64,000 bases of DNA, taken from assembly GCF_036053395.1 (NCBI RefSeq), contig NZ_CP107942.1, forward strand, positions 11,336,001 through 11,400,000, in the 5' to 3' direction. The notes beneath the pieces were generated by a model that searched no databases, was not told the DNA's origin, and saw only the letters and a program-made list of their open reading frames with translations. Made by a program: the position numbers and the translations under genes. The DNA is from Actinoplanes sp. NBC_00393. Its GTDB lineage: Bacteria; Actinomycetota; Actinomycetes; Mycobacteriales; Micromonosporaceae. Numbering within the stretch: position 1 is the first letter of the stretch; each line of letters begins with the position of its first letter. Positions 18,248 through 26,257 of the stretch are shown piece by piece.

Positions 18248-18489
18248 GCGCCGGGTTGCCGCCGGTCGGCGCGACCGGCCACCCGGCTCAACGTCACGAC
18301 CGTGATCGCCGAGAAGATCGCCAGAGCCACGAAGGCGAAGATCAGCAGGCTCACCAGCAGCCCGTCCGAAGGATGGAAACTGTTGCCGAGCGCTGGGAAC
18401 ACCATGGCGGAGAAGGCCGCGAGCACGCCTGACAGCTGCGAGTGCAACGTGGCCACTTCCGCCGTGTTGAACGGCACGGGGTCCTCCAT
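18211..18489 (-). CDS. Small hypothetical membrane protein
   Basis: A 92-residue protein of no recognised family. Two hydrophobic stretches, about residues 20-36 and 45-68, would form a helical hairpin, and a basic C-terminal tail (RVAGRADRRQPG) follows. The ATG at 18489 starts a chain with acidic N-terminus MEDPVPFN. The frame is open far upstream, but the sequence beyond this ATG looks like an antisense shadow of the kinase gene. It overlaps the convergent regulator gene by 37 bp. The membrane pattern suggests it is real; nothing indicates its role. Confidence 0.5.
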   Translation of the reverse strand: MEDPVPFNTAEVATLHSQLSGVLAAFSAMVFPALGNSFHPSDGLLVSLLIFAFVALAIFSAITVVTLSRVAGRADRRQPGAYTPAAPSRVTG

Positions 18490-18708
18490 CGCGGACACTC
18501 TAGGGCGATCGCCGCGAAATGAGCGTTCCGTGAGCATTCCAGGTGATGTCAGCATGGCCTGCCGACGGGTGCGGGTGGCGTCCTGACGAGCAGGAACAGG
18601 GATCGAAGGTGTGCTAGCTTCTGGCTCGCGCAAGGAGACGGGGGAAGAGCCAGTGTGCACAGCTGTGAGGGTCGGCGTTCGCGCCGGCCGGCACTGCTCG
18701 GGGGCGGC

Positions 18709-20586
18709 ATGACGGGGGCGGGGCAGGCTCTGCGGCCGGGTGATCCGCTCCGGGTCGGGCCCTACCAGCTGATCGGCCGGCTCGGTGAAGGCGGCATGGG
18801 CTGTGTCTACCTGGCGACCGACCCGTCCGACCGCAAGGTCGCGGTCAAGATCATTCGGGCTGATCTGGCGCACCAGCACGAGTTCCGCAGCCGGTTCCGC
18901 AGCGAGGTGCAGCGGGCCCGGGAGGTGCCGCCGTTCTGTACGGCCGAGGTGCTCGACGCCGATCCCGATCACGAGACGCCGTACCTGGTGGTCGAGTATG
19001 TCGACGGGCCCAGCCTGGCCGCGGTCGTCGCGGAGCAGGGGCCGCTCACCCCGGGCAACCTGCACGGCGTGGCGATCGGGGTGGCCACCGCGCTGACCGC
19101 GATCCACGGCGCCGGGGTGATCCACCGGGACCTCAAGCCCAGCAACGTGCTGCTGGCGCCGGGCAGCCCGAAGGTGATCGACTTCGGCATCGCCCGCGCG
19201 GCGCAGGCTGTCGACGGTCCGACGCGTACCGATCAGATGGTCGGCACCGTCACCTACATGGCGCCGGAGCGGCTGGAACCGGGACCCCGGCAGCAGGTCA
19301 CGCCGGCGGCTGACATCTTCGCCTGGGGCGCCGTCGTCGCGTACGCCGGCACCGGACGGACCCCGTTCGCCGCCGACATGCCGCACATCGTCGCGGTGCG
19401 CATCCTCACCGGTGAGCCGGACCTCGACGGACTGGCCGAACCGCTGCGCGGCCTGGTCGAGCAGACTCTGGCGAAGGATCCGGCGCAGCGGCCGTCCGCG
19501 CGGGAGGTGCTGGATCGGCTGCTCACCATGACGCCGCACCGGGCCGGCAGCCCGGCCGCGGTCCTGGACCGGCAGCCTGCACTGCGCGAGGCGGTCGCCG
19601 AGGCGCGGGCCGCCACTGACATGCACCCGGTCCCGGACCCGGCGGACCTGGGCGTGGTGACGACCCGGCTGCCCGCCCGAAGCCCGGGCCCGGCGCCGGC
19701 CCGGCAGTCCGGCCAAAGCTCGGCACCGACTCGGCTGCCTGCTCAGAGCCCGGTGCCGCCCACCCGCCCGCACGTCCTGGGCCAGGCCGCACCGGTGCAG
19801 GCTCCGGCCGTACCGATGCCTCCGGTGGCGACCACCTATGTGCCGCACCGGCCCTCGAAGCGTCCCTGGACACGGATGCTCGCGCCGGTTTTCGCCGCTG
19901 TCGCGGTGCTGGCTCTGGTGCTGCTCGCCGGCGTGGTCTATGGCGAGATCCGGCTGCCAGGGACGAGCGACAGCGACACCGCGGCCGGCGCGGACACGAC
20001 CGGGCCCCCACCAGGCGGCTCCGAGCCGCTGCTCCAGGATGCTCTCGCCACGGACGAGAGCAATTGGACCTTCGACGAGAACAAGGTCGAGAAGGTCACC
20101 TGCGAGATCGACGGGGGACTCGTCGTGAAGAAGGGGAAGGCGGGGACCTTCCGCTGCCCGGGCACGCGCCGCATCTTCAGCGACTTCGCCGCCACCGTGA
20201 AGGTGACGCTGCACAACCCGGCCAGTTGTGCCGGCATCTGGCTGCGGTTCGAGCAGCACGCCGGCCTTCCCGGTGACGGCGGCTACCTGGTGCAGATCTG
20301 TGCCCAGGAGACCGCGCTGCTGCTGCACGGTGTCCCGGAATCGGGCGATCTGAAGAAGCTGCAGACCTTCCGGCATCCCACCCCGGCCGAGGTCGGCACG
20401 CCGGTGACGGTGGGTATCACCGCCAAGGGCGAGCAATTGACGCTGACCCGCGACGGCGAGCAGACCGGGCAGTGGGACGGGGCGACGTACGAGTCGGGCC
20501 GTTTCGTGCTCGGTATCGCCGCCAGAGCGTCCGCCGAGCCGCCCTTCCGGGTCTCCTTCCGGGATCTGCAGATCAACCCGGCGTGA
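18709..20586 (+). CDS. Receptor-type Ser/Thr protein kinase (PknB-like kinase domain, novel ectodomain)
   Basis: A 625-residue membrane kinase. The cytoplasmic kinase domain (about residues 15-275) has the glycine loop LGEGGMG, the lysine of VAVKII, the catalytic loop HRDLKPSN (near 139-146), and DFG (near 159). A Pro/Ala-rich juxtamembrane stretch of about 100 residues leads to one membrane helix near 389-412. The roughly 200-residue extracytoplasmic domain carries no PASTA repeats. Instead it has four cysteines and a beta-rich pattern ending in VSFRDLQINPA, reminiscent of LamG/concanavalin-like sugar-binding folds. An upstream in-frame GTG at 18655 is possible but gives an unlikely N-terminus. 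Ligand and targets are unknown. Confidence 0.9.
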   Translation: MTGAGQALRPGDPLRVGPYQLIGRLGEGGMGCVYLATDPSDRKVAVKIIRADLAHQHEFRSRFRSEVQRAREVPPFCTAEVLDADPDHETPYLVVEYVDGPSLAAVVAEQGPLTPGNLHGVAIGVATALTAIHGAGVIHRDLKPSNVLLAPGSPKVIDFGIARAAQAVDGPTRTDQMVGTVTYMAPERLEPGPRQQVTPAADIFAWGAVVAYAGTGRTPFAADMPHIVAVRILTGEPDLDGLAEPLRGLVEQTLAKDPAQRPSAREVLDRLLTMTPHRAGSPAAVLDRQPALREAVAEARAATDMHPVPDPADLGVVTTRLPARSPGPAPARQSGQSSAPTRLPAQSPVPPTRPHVLGQAAPVQAPAVPMPPVATTYVPHRPSKRPWTRMLAPVFAAVAVLALVLLAGVVYGEIRLPGTSDSDTAAGADTTGPPPGGSEPLLQDALATDESNWTFDENKVEKVTCEIDGGLVVKKGKAGTFRCPGTRRIFSDFAATVKVTLHNPASCAGIWLRFEQHAGLPGDGGYLVQICAQETALLLHGVPESGDLKKLQTFRHPTPAEVGTPVTVGITAKGEQLTLTRDGEQTGQWDGATYESGRFVLGIAARASAEPPFRVSFRDLQINPA

Positions 20587-20589
20587 CGT

Positions 20590-20668
20590 ACGAGACGGTA
20601 CGTCTCGTCTTGACCAGCGTAGTGAGTCCGGGCTAGCGTCACTGTCGTAACGAGACGGACCGTCTCGT
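20590..20668. promoter_or_regulatory. Promoter framed by two identical operators upstream of the ABC-F gene
   Basis: Two copies of the palindrome ACGAGACG-N3-CGTCTCGT lie at 20590-20608 and 20650-20668, with centres exactly 60 bp apart. Between them are TTGACC (20610-20615) and TAGCGT (20634-20639), separated by 18 bases. One operator therefore abuts the -35 and the other lies just past the -10, an arrangement suited to repression by a dimeric TetR-like protein. No TetR gene is present nearby. Confidence 0.75.
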
Positions 20669-20694
20669 CTCGCTAGCTCCGGGAGGACGCTCAC

Positions 20695-22386
20695 ATGCGT
20701 ATCGGCCATCCCTCATCCGACACCCAGCTCGTCCTGTCCGGAGTCACCAAGCGATACGACGACCAAATCGTGCTGAACGAGATCTCGCTCACGGTCAAGC
20801 CCGGCGAGAAGGTCGGCGTGATCGGCGACAACGGCTCCGGCAAGTCCACTCTGCTGCGCCTGCTGGCCGGGCGCACCGAGCCCAGCAACGGCTCGGTCAC
20901 CGTCGTGGCGCCCGGCGGGGTCGGCTATCTGGCGCAGACCCTGCAGCTGCCGGACACCGCGCTCGTCGGCGACGCCGTCGACGTCGCGCTGGCCGACCTG
21001 CGGGACCTGGAGTCCCGGATCCGGCGCGCCGAGCTCCGGCTCGGTGATGCCACCCCCGCCGAGCTGGCCGTTCATGCCGACCTGATCGCCCGGTTCGAGG
21101 CCCGCGACGGATATCTCGCCGACCACCGGGTCGACATCATGCTCGCCGCGCTCGGCCTGCCCGGGCTGGACCGCCGGCGGCCGCTGGGCACCCTGTCCGG
21201 CGGGCAGCGGTCCCGGCTCGCGCTGGCTGCGACCCTGGCCGCGGCCCCCGAGGTGCTGCTCCTCGACGAACCGACCAACGACCTGGACGACGAAGCCGTC
21301 GCCTGGCTGGAGGACCACCTGCGCAACCACCGGGGGACCCTGGTCGTGGTCACCCACGACCGGATCTTCCTGGACCGGGTCACCTCGACCATCGTGGAGG
21401 TGGACCACGACCGGCGTACGGTGTGCCGCTACGGCAACGGCTACCGCGGGTTCGTGGCCGCCAAGGCGGCGGCCAGAGCCCGCTGGGCACGCGAGTATGA
21501 GCAGTGGCGCGCCGACGTCGCCCGCCACGAGCAGCTGGCCGATTCCCACGCGCACCGCCTGGCTGCCATTCCGCGCAAAGCGCCGGCTGCGTTCAGTGGG
21601 GCGGGCGCGTTCCGTGCCAGGTCGCGGGCGCACGGGGCGATGAGCCGGATCCGCGGCGCCCGTGAGCAGCTGCGGCGGTTGCAGGCGGACCCGGTTCCGC
21701 CGCCGCCGAGCCCGTTGCGGTTCACCGCCCACCTCGCCGACAGCGCGACTGCGGGCCCGTTGGTGGAGCTGGCGGACGTACGGGTCGGCGACCGCCTGCA
21801 CGTCGAGTCGCTGCGGGTCGAACCGGGCGCCCGGCTGCTGGTCACCGGCCCCAACGGAGCCGGCAAGACCACGCTGCTGCGCGTGCTGGCCGGCGAGCTG
21901 GAACCCGACACGGGCACAGTCCGCAGGCCGGCGCGTGTCGGTCACCTGCGTCAGCAGGACGGCTTGGGGTCGGGCCCGGGCACCGTCCTGGAGGCGTTCG
22001 CGGCGGGCCGGCCGGGCGATCCGGCCGACCACGCCGACGCGCTGCTCGTGCTGGGGCTGTTCCGCGCCGACCGGCTCACCGCGCCGGTCAGCAGTCTCTC
22101 GCCCGGTCTGCGCCGCCGCATCGAGCTGGCCCGCCTGGTCAGCGAACCGGCCGATCTGCTGCTGCTGGACGAGCCGACCAACCACCTGTCCCCGGACCTG
22201 ATGGACGACCTGGAGGAGGCGCTGAGCGACTATCCCGGCTCGCTCGTCGTCGTGACGCACGACCGGCGTCTGCGGGCCGCTTTCACCGGGGCCCACCTGG
22301 AGTTGAACCCGGGCCGGCGGGACCCGGTCAGTTCACTTCGAGGTGCCGGGCTATCCGCTCGACGGCGCGGAGATCTTCCGGGGTGA
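20695..22386 (+). CDS. ABC-F ribosomal protection-type ATPase
   Basis: A 563-residue protein with two ABC ATPase cassettes and no membrane domain. Cassette one has GDNGSGKST (near 44) and LSGGQRSR (near 168) with LLLDEPTNDLD. Cassette two has GPNGAGKTT (near 385), the variant signature SSLSPGLRRR and LLLDEPTNHLSPD. The inter-cassette linker is a charged, Arg/Ala-rich helical segment. Actinobacterial ABC-F proteins of this layout protect ribosomes against macrolides, lincosamides, streptogramins or pleuromutilins, or act as translation factors. A dedicated inducible-looking promoter with twin operators favours a drug-response role. The last 59 bp overlap the convergent MarR gene, so the final residues may be read-through of a shorter natural end. 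Confidence 0.88.
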   Translation: MRIGHPSSDTQLVLSGVTKRYDDQIVLNEISLTVKPGEKVGVIGDNGSGKSTLLRLLAGRTEPSNGSVTVVAPGGVGYLAQTLQLPDTALVGDAVDVALADLRDLESRIRRAELRLGDATPAELAVHADLIARFEARDGYLADHRVDIMLAALGLPGLDRRRPLGTLSGGQRSRLALAATLAAAPEVLLLDEPTNDLDDEAVAWLEDHLRNHRGTLVVVTHDRIFLDRVTSTIVEVDHDRRTVCRYGNGYRGFVAAKAAARARWAREYEQWRADVARHEQLADSHAHRLAAIPRKAPAAFSGAGAFRARSRAHGAMSRIRGAREQLRRLQADPVPPPPSPLRFTAHLADSATAGPLVELADVRVGDRLHVESLRVEPGARLLVTGPNGAGKTTLLRVLAGELEPDTGTVRRPARVGHLRQQDGLGSGPGTVLEAFAAGRPGDPADHADALLVLGLFRADRLTAPVSSLSPGLRRRIELARLVSEPADLLLLDEPTNHLSPDLMDDLEEALSDYPGSLVVVTHDRRLRAAFTGAHLELNPGRRDPVSSLRGAGLSARRRGDLPG

Positions 22387-22771
22387 GCCGGTCGATGAAG
22401 TGGTGCCGGACCGACTCCACGTGGGCCGGTGCGGCGTTGTCGAGAGTGGCCAGACCCTCCGCGGTGAGGACGAGAAGGCAGCCACGGCCGTCGGCCGGGT
22501 CGGGCTCGCGGCGCAGGAGGCCGCGCGCTTCCATCCGGGTGGCGTGCCGGGACAGCCGGCTGCGGGACCAGCCCATCTTGTCGGCCTGCGCCCCCAGGGT
22601 GCTGGTGTGGCCGGGCTGCTCCGACAGGGTGCTCAGCACCTCGTAGTCGGCGTCGGAGAGGCCGAGCGCGGCCAGGTCGCGGGCCGTGCCGGTCTGCACG
22701 GCGACCATCACCCGCAGGAAGGCACGCCATGCCTTCTCCTCGTCGGGGTTCAGCCAGCGCGTCGTTGACAT
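22328..22771 (-). CDS. MarR-family transcriptional regulator
   Basis: A 147-residue winged-helix regulator. The recognition region contains LGAQADKMGWSRSRLSRHATRM and the wing has RREPDPADGRGCLLVLT, matching the MarR DPxDxR pattern. It is divergent from the FMN-reductase/GNAT fusion with only 31 bases between the two start codons. The first ten bases of both genes form a perfect inverted repeat. It therefore most likely represses itself and the fusion gene together, responding to an oxidant or aromatic ligand, as is typical of the family. The ligand is unknown. Confidence 0.9.
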   Translation of the reverse strand: MSTTRWLNPDEEKAWRAFLRVMVAVQTGTARDLAALGLSDADYEVLSTLSEQPGHTSTLGAQADKMGWSRSRLSRHATRMEARGLLRREPDPADGRGCLLVLTAEGLATLDNAAPAHVESVRHHFIDRLTPEDLRAVERIARHLEVN

Positions 22772-22812
22772 GTAAACAACCTAGCATCTAGCCTTCGTTT
22801 CCATGTCAACGA
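22762..22812. promoter_or_regulatory. Inverted repeat spanning both start codons of a divergent pair
   Basis: TCGTTGACAT (22762-22771) and ATGTCAACGA (22803-22812) form a perfect 10 bp inverted repeat; each arm includes the ATG of one gene. Only 31 bases separate the ATGs, too few for two conventional leaders, so transcripts may be leaderless. The repeat or the inner near-palindrome GTTGACATGTAAAC (22764-22777) may be the MarR operator. Confidence 0.6.
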
Positions 22813-23885
22813 AACCGGTCCGCATCCTGGTGATCATGTGCAGCACCCGTCCCGGCGCCCTCGGCCCGGCGGTGGGGGAGTGGCTGATCGAGGCGATCAC
22901 TCCTCGTGCCGCGGAGTTGGGCGCGGAGCTCGTACCGATCGCTCTCAGTGATCTGGATCTGCCCTTCCTGGATGAGGAGGAGCATCCGTCGTCGGGGATG
23001 TACCGGCAGGAGCACACCCGCAGGTGGAGTGCGATCGTGGACGCGGCGGACGGATTCATCGCCGTCACTCCGGAATACAACTACGGGATGCCGGCGGCGC
23101 TGAAGAACGCGCTGGACTATCTCAGTCGTGAATGGGCGTGGAAGCCGATCGGCTTCGTCAGTTACGGCCACACGTCGGCGGGCACCCGGTCGGTTCAGCA
23201 CGCCAAGCAGGTGGTCACCACCCTGCGCCTGGTTCCGCTAGGCGCGACGGTCGCGCTGCGCATCGGCGACGCTGTCCACGATGGCCGGGTACGCCCGGAC
23301 GCCCTCCGTGACCAGGCGGGCATCGGTCTGCTCGACGAACTGGTCCGCGTGTCCCAGGCCCTGCGGCCGATGCGAGAAGCCGCGCGAAGCGAAGCCGGAC
23401 CGCTGCCGGGGTCCTACGTGAGGCAGCTGACCAGCGACGACGCGCCGGAGGTCACGGTGCTGCAGCGGTGCTGCTGGGTGGAGGAGGCCGTCGTCAACGA
23501 GACCATGGCCATTCCGGCCCTGCACGAGTCCCTGGAGGAGGTGCGTGATTGGCTGGCGAGCTGGCACACCATCGGCCTCTGGCGGGACGGCCGGCTGCTG
23601 GGCATGGTGCGGGCCCGCCGCGTCGGCGCCGACTGGCACGTGGGCCGGCTCGCCGTCGTGCCCGACCTGCGAGGGAGGGGTCTGGGCCGCTGGCTGCTCC
23701 GCACCGCCGAAGCCGCCGCCCCGCCGGACTGCCGCCGCATCCTGCTGTTCACCGGCGCCAAGAGCCTGCGCAACATCGACCTCTACCACAGCGAGGGCTA
23801 CCGGTCGGTGCCCTCCGCCGATGACGACGGAATCGTTCGCCTCGAGCGTCGCTTTCCGTTTGCGGGGGTGTCCAAACCGGTTTAG
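22803..23885 (+). CDS. Fusion of NADPH-dependent FMN reductase and GNAT acetyltransferase
   Basis: A 360-residue two-domain protein. Residues about 7-185 form a flavodoxin-like NAD(P)H:FMN/quinone reductase with the flavin-phosphate loop MCSTRPGALG and the family motif TPEYNYGMPAALKNALDYL. Residues about 205-350 form a GNAT acetyltransferase with acetyl-CoA motif RGRGLGRWLL and the LYHSEGYRSV region. No stop or start separates them. The reductase half would reduce quinones, azo or nitro compounds; the GNAT half would acetylate an amine, possibly one created by the first half. It is divergent from MarR. The last codons (Lys-Pro-Val-stop) coincide with the first operator of the next gene. Confidence 0.88.
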   Translation: MSTKPVRILVIMCSTRPGALGPAVGEWLIEAITPRAAELGAELVPIALSDLDLPFLDEEEHPSSGMYRQEHTRRWSAIVDAADGFIAVTPEYNYGMPAALKNALDYLSREWAWKPIGFVSYGHTSAGTRSVQHAKQVVTTLRLVPLGATVALRIGDAVHDGRVRPDALRDQAGIGLLDELVRVSQALRPMREAARSEAGPLPGSYVRQLTSDDAPEVTVLQRCCWVEEAVVNETMAIPALHESLEEVRDWLASWHTIGLWRDGRLLGMVRARRVGADWHVGRLAVVPDLRGRGLGRWLLRTAEAAAPPDCRRILLFTGAKSLRNIDLYHSEGYRSVPSADDDGIVRLERRFPFAGVSKPV

Positions 23886-23905
23886 GTTGACGTTCAAACC
23901 GGTTT
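23874..23905 (+). promoter_or_regulatory. Twin AAACCGGTTT operators upstream of LacI sugar operon
   Basis: Two perfect palindromes AAACCGGTTT (23874-23883 and 23896-23905) lie 22 bp apart, about two helical turns, upstream of the LacI gene. TTGACG (23887-23892) lies between them. The central CG and A/T-rich flanks are typical LacI-family operators, so autoregulation of the LacI gene and its sugar operon is likely. The left copy overlaps the stop codon of the preceding gene. Confidence 0.75.
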
Positions 23906-23927
23906 AGCAACCGCCGGGAGGTCAACG

Positions 23928-24977
23928 ATGACCAGGCCGGAACGCCCGACGATCAGTGATGTCGCACGCGCCGCCGGGGTGTCCAAAGGGTCCGTGTCGT
24001 TCGTGCTCAACGGACGGCCGGGCATCGCCGAGGGCACCCGGCAGCGGATCCTGGACGCCGCCCGCAGCCTCGGCTGGACACCGAGCCACCAGGCCCGCGC
24101 GCTGTCGGTCTCGCGCGCGTTCGCCGTCGGGCTGGTCCTGGCCCGCCCACCCGAGCTGCTCGGCGCCGACCCGTTCTTTCCCGCCTTCATCGCCGGCGTC
24201 GAGCGGACCCTGTCCGAGCGCGGGCAGGCACTCGTGCTGCAGGTGGTGCCGGACGCCGCCGCCGAGGAGGACGGTTACCGGCAGCTGGCCGGCGCCGGCC
24301 GGGTGGACGGGGTGTTCCTGCTCGACCTGCGGGTCGCCGACCCGCGGATCGCGCTGCTGCGGGAGCTCGGGATGCCGGCGGTCACGATCGCCCGTCCCGA
24401 CGTGCCCAGCGACTTCCCGGCGCTGCTGGTCGACGACCGGCCGGGCATCGCCGCCGCGGTCCGCCACCTGGTCGAGCTGGGGCACCGGCGGATCGCGCAC
24501 GTCGCCGGCCCGGCCCGGTTCCTGCACGGCTCAGTGCGCCGCCAGGCGTGGGAACAAGCGCTCGCCGACGCCGGCCTGCCCGCCGCCGATGTCGTGGCGG
24601 CCGACTTCACGGCGGCCGGTGGCGCGCAGGCCACCCGAGCACTGCTGGAAGCCGCCGAACGTCCCACGGCGATCGTCTATGCCAACGATCTGATGGCCAT
24701 CGCCGGGCTGTCCGTGGCGCTGGAGCACGGCATCGCCGTGCCGGCGCAGCTGTCCGTCACCGGTTTCGACAACACCGAGCTGGCCGGGTACGTCTCCCCG
24801 CCGCTCACCAGTGTCCGCACCGACCCGTACCACTGGGGCCGGTCGGCCGCCGAGGCCCTGCTCGCCCTGATCGCCGGGGAGACCGTCGACGACGTCGCCG
24901 TTCCCGCTGCTCAGCTCGTCGTCCGGGCCTCCACCGCACCCCCACCTCCCGCCGGACGATCATCGGAGGAGAAATGA
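23928..24977 (+). CDS. LacI-family transcriptional regulator of the GH130 sugar operon
   Basis: A 349-residue repressor with ribosome-binding site GGGAGG. The helix-turn-helix TISDVARAAGVSKGSVSFVLNGRPG occupies residues 5-30 in parts, followed by the hinge helix QARALSVSRAFAVGL and a periplasmic-binding-protein-like effector domain ending near residue 335. It is the first gene of an operon; the sugar-binding lipoprotein starts inside its stop codon (ATGA). Twin palindromes upstream are the probable binding sites. The effector is probably a manno-oligosaccharide or its breakdown product, inferred only from the GH130 gene downstream. Confidence 0.93.
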   Translation: MTRPERPTISDVARAAGVSKGSVSFVLNGRPGIAEGTRQRILDAARSLGWTPSHQARALSVSRAFAVGLVLARPPELLGADPFFPAFIAGVERTLSERGQALVLQVVPDAAAEEDGYRQLAGAGRVDGVFLLDLRVADPRIALLRELGMPAVTIARPDVPSDFPALLVDDRPGIAAAVRHLVELGHRRIAHVAGPARFLHGSVRRQAWEQALADAGLPAADVVAADFTAAGGAQATRALLEAAERPTAIVYANDLMAIAGLSVALEHGIAVPAQLSVTGFDNTELAGYVSPPLTSVRTDPYHWGRSAAEALLALIAGETVDDVAVPAAQLVVRASTAPPPPAGRSSEEK

Positions 24978-26257
24978 AACGCACGCTCCCGGCAGTCCTC
25001 GTGTCCCTGACTCTCGTGCTCGCCGCCGGCTGCGACGGCAGCGGCGGTGGCGACGCCGAGAAGGCGAACGCCGCCACCGGCCCGATCACCATCTGGCTCT
25101 CCAACAACCAGGAGGAACTGGCCTGGGGCAAGGCCATGGTCGAGGCGTGGAACGGCGCACACGCCGACCAGACGATCACCGCGCAGGAGATCCCGGCCGG
25201 CAAGAGCTCGGAGGAGGTGATCGGCGCCGCGATCACCGCCGGCAACGCCCCGTGCCTGATCTTCAACACCGCGCCGGCCGCGGTGCCGCAGTTCCAGAAG
25301 CAGGGCGGTCTGGTCGCGCTGGACGAGTTCGACGGCGGCGCGCAGTACGTCACCGAGCGCACCGGCGACGCCGCGGAGCAGTACAAGTCGCCGGACGGCA
25401 AGTTCTACCAGCTGCCGTGGAAGTCCAACCCGGTCATGATCTTCTACAACAAGGAGATCTTCACCAAGGCCGGTCTGGACGCGGAGAAGCCCGCGCTGTC
25501 CACCTACGACGAGTTCCTGACCGCCGCCCGCAAGATCAAGTCGTCCGGCGCCGCGCCGGCCGCGATCTACCCGTCGCCGGCCGCCGACTTCTTCCAGTCC
25601 TGGTTCGACTTCTATCCGCTGTTCGCCGCCGAGACCGGCAAGCAGCTCGTCGAGGACAGCAAGGCGCAGTTCAACAGTCCCGAGGGGGAGCAGGTCGCGG
25701 CGTTCTGGAAGACCCTGTACGACGAAGGGCTGGCGCCGAAGGAGCCGTACAACGGCGACTCGTTCGCCGACGAGAAGGCGGCCATGGCGATCGTCGGCCC
25801 GTGGGCGATCGCGGTCTACGGCGACAAGGTGAAGTGGGGCGCGGTGCCGGTGCCCACCTCGGCGGGCAAGCCGGCCGACCAGATCACCACGTTCAGCGAC
25901 GCGAAGAACGTGGCGATGTACAGCGCCTGCCAGAACCGGGCGACCGCCTGGGAGGTGCTGAAGTTCGCCACCAGCAAGGAGCAGGACGGTGAGCTGCTGA
26001 GCAGGACCGGGCAGATGCCGTTGCGTGCCGATCTGGCGGCCGCGTACCCGGACTACTTCGCGAAGAACCCCGCCTACCAGCAGTTCGCCGACCTCGCCGG
26101 CCGGACCGTGGAGGTCCCGAACGTGCCGAACTCGGTCGCGATCTGGCAGGCCTTCCGGGACGCGTACACGGCATCGGTGATCTTCGGCAAGGAGCCCGTG
26201 CCGGACGCCTTCAACAACGCCGCGCAGAAGGTGGACCAGCTGGCCAGCGGCTCATGA
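24974..26257 (+). CDS. Sugar ABC transporter substrate-binding lipoprotein
   Basis: A 427-residue extracellular solute-binding protein of family 1 (MalE-like). The start follows GGAGGA and overlaps the LacI stop. The lipoprotein signal ends at the lipobox LAAGC with Cys20 as the lipidated residue. The mature part has the family pattern ITIWLSNNQEELAWGKAMVEAWN and FYQLPWKSNPVMIFYNKEIF. It delivers an oligosaccharide to the two permeases that follow, the first of which starts in its stop codon. No ATPase is encoded in the operon, so a shared MsiK-type ATPase is expected from elsewhere in the genome. Confidence 0.93.
   Translation: MKRTLPAVLVSLTLVLAAGCDGSGGGDAEKANAATGPITIWLSNNQEELAWGKAMVEAWNGAHADQTITAQEIPAGKSSEEVIGAAITAGNAPCLIFNTAPAAVPQFQKQGGLVALDEFDGGAQYVTERTGDAAEQYKSPDGKFYQLPWKSNPVMIFYNKEIFTKAGLDAEKPALSTYDEFLTAARKIKSSGAAPAAIYPSPAADFFQSWFDFYPLFAAETGKQLVEDSKAQFNSPEGEQVAAFWKTLYDEGLAPKEPYNGDSFADEKAAMAIVGPWAIAVYGDKVKWGAVPVPTSAGKPADQITTFSDAKNVAMYSACQNRATAWEVLKFATSKEQDGELLSRTGQMPLRADLAAAYPDYFAKNPAYQQFADLAGRTVEVPNVPNSVAIWQAFRDAYTASVIFGKEPVPDAFNNAAQKVDQLASGS

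Noticed and set aside
18211..20709. An 832-codon minus-strand frame
   Set aside because: Only its last 92 codons, from the ATG at 18489, look like protein. The rest is a shadow of the Ser/Thr kinase gene.
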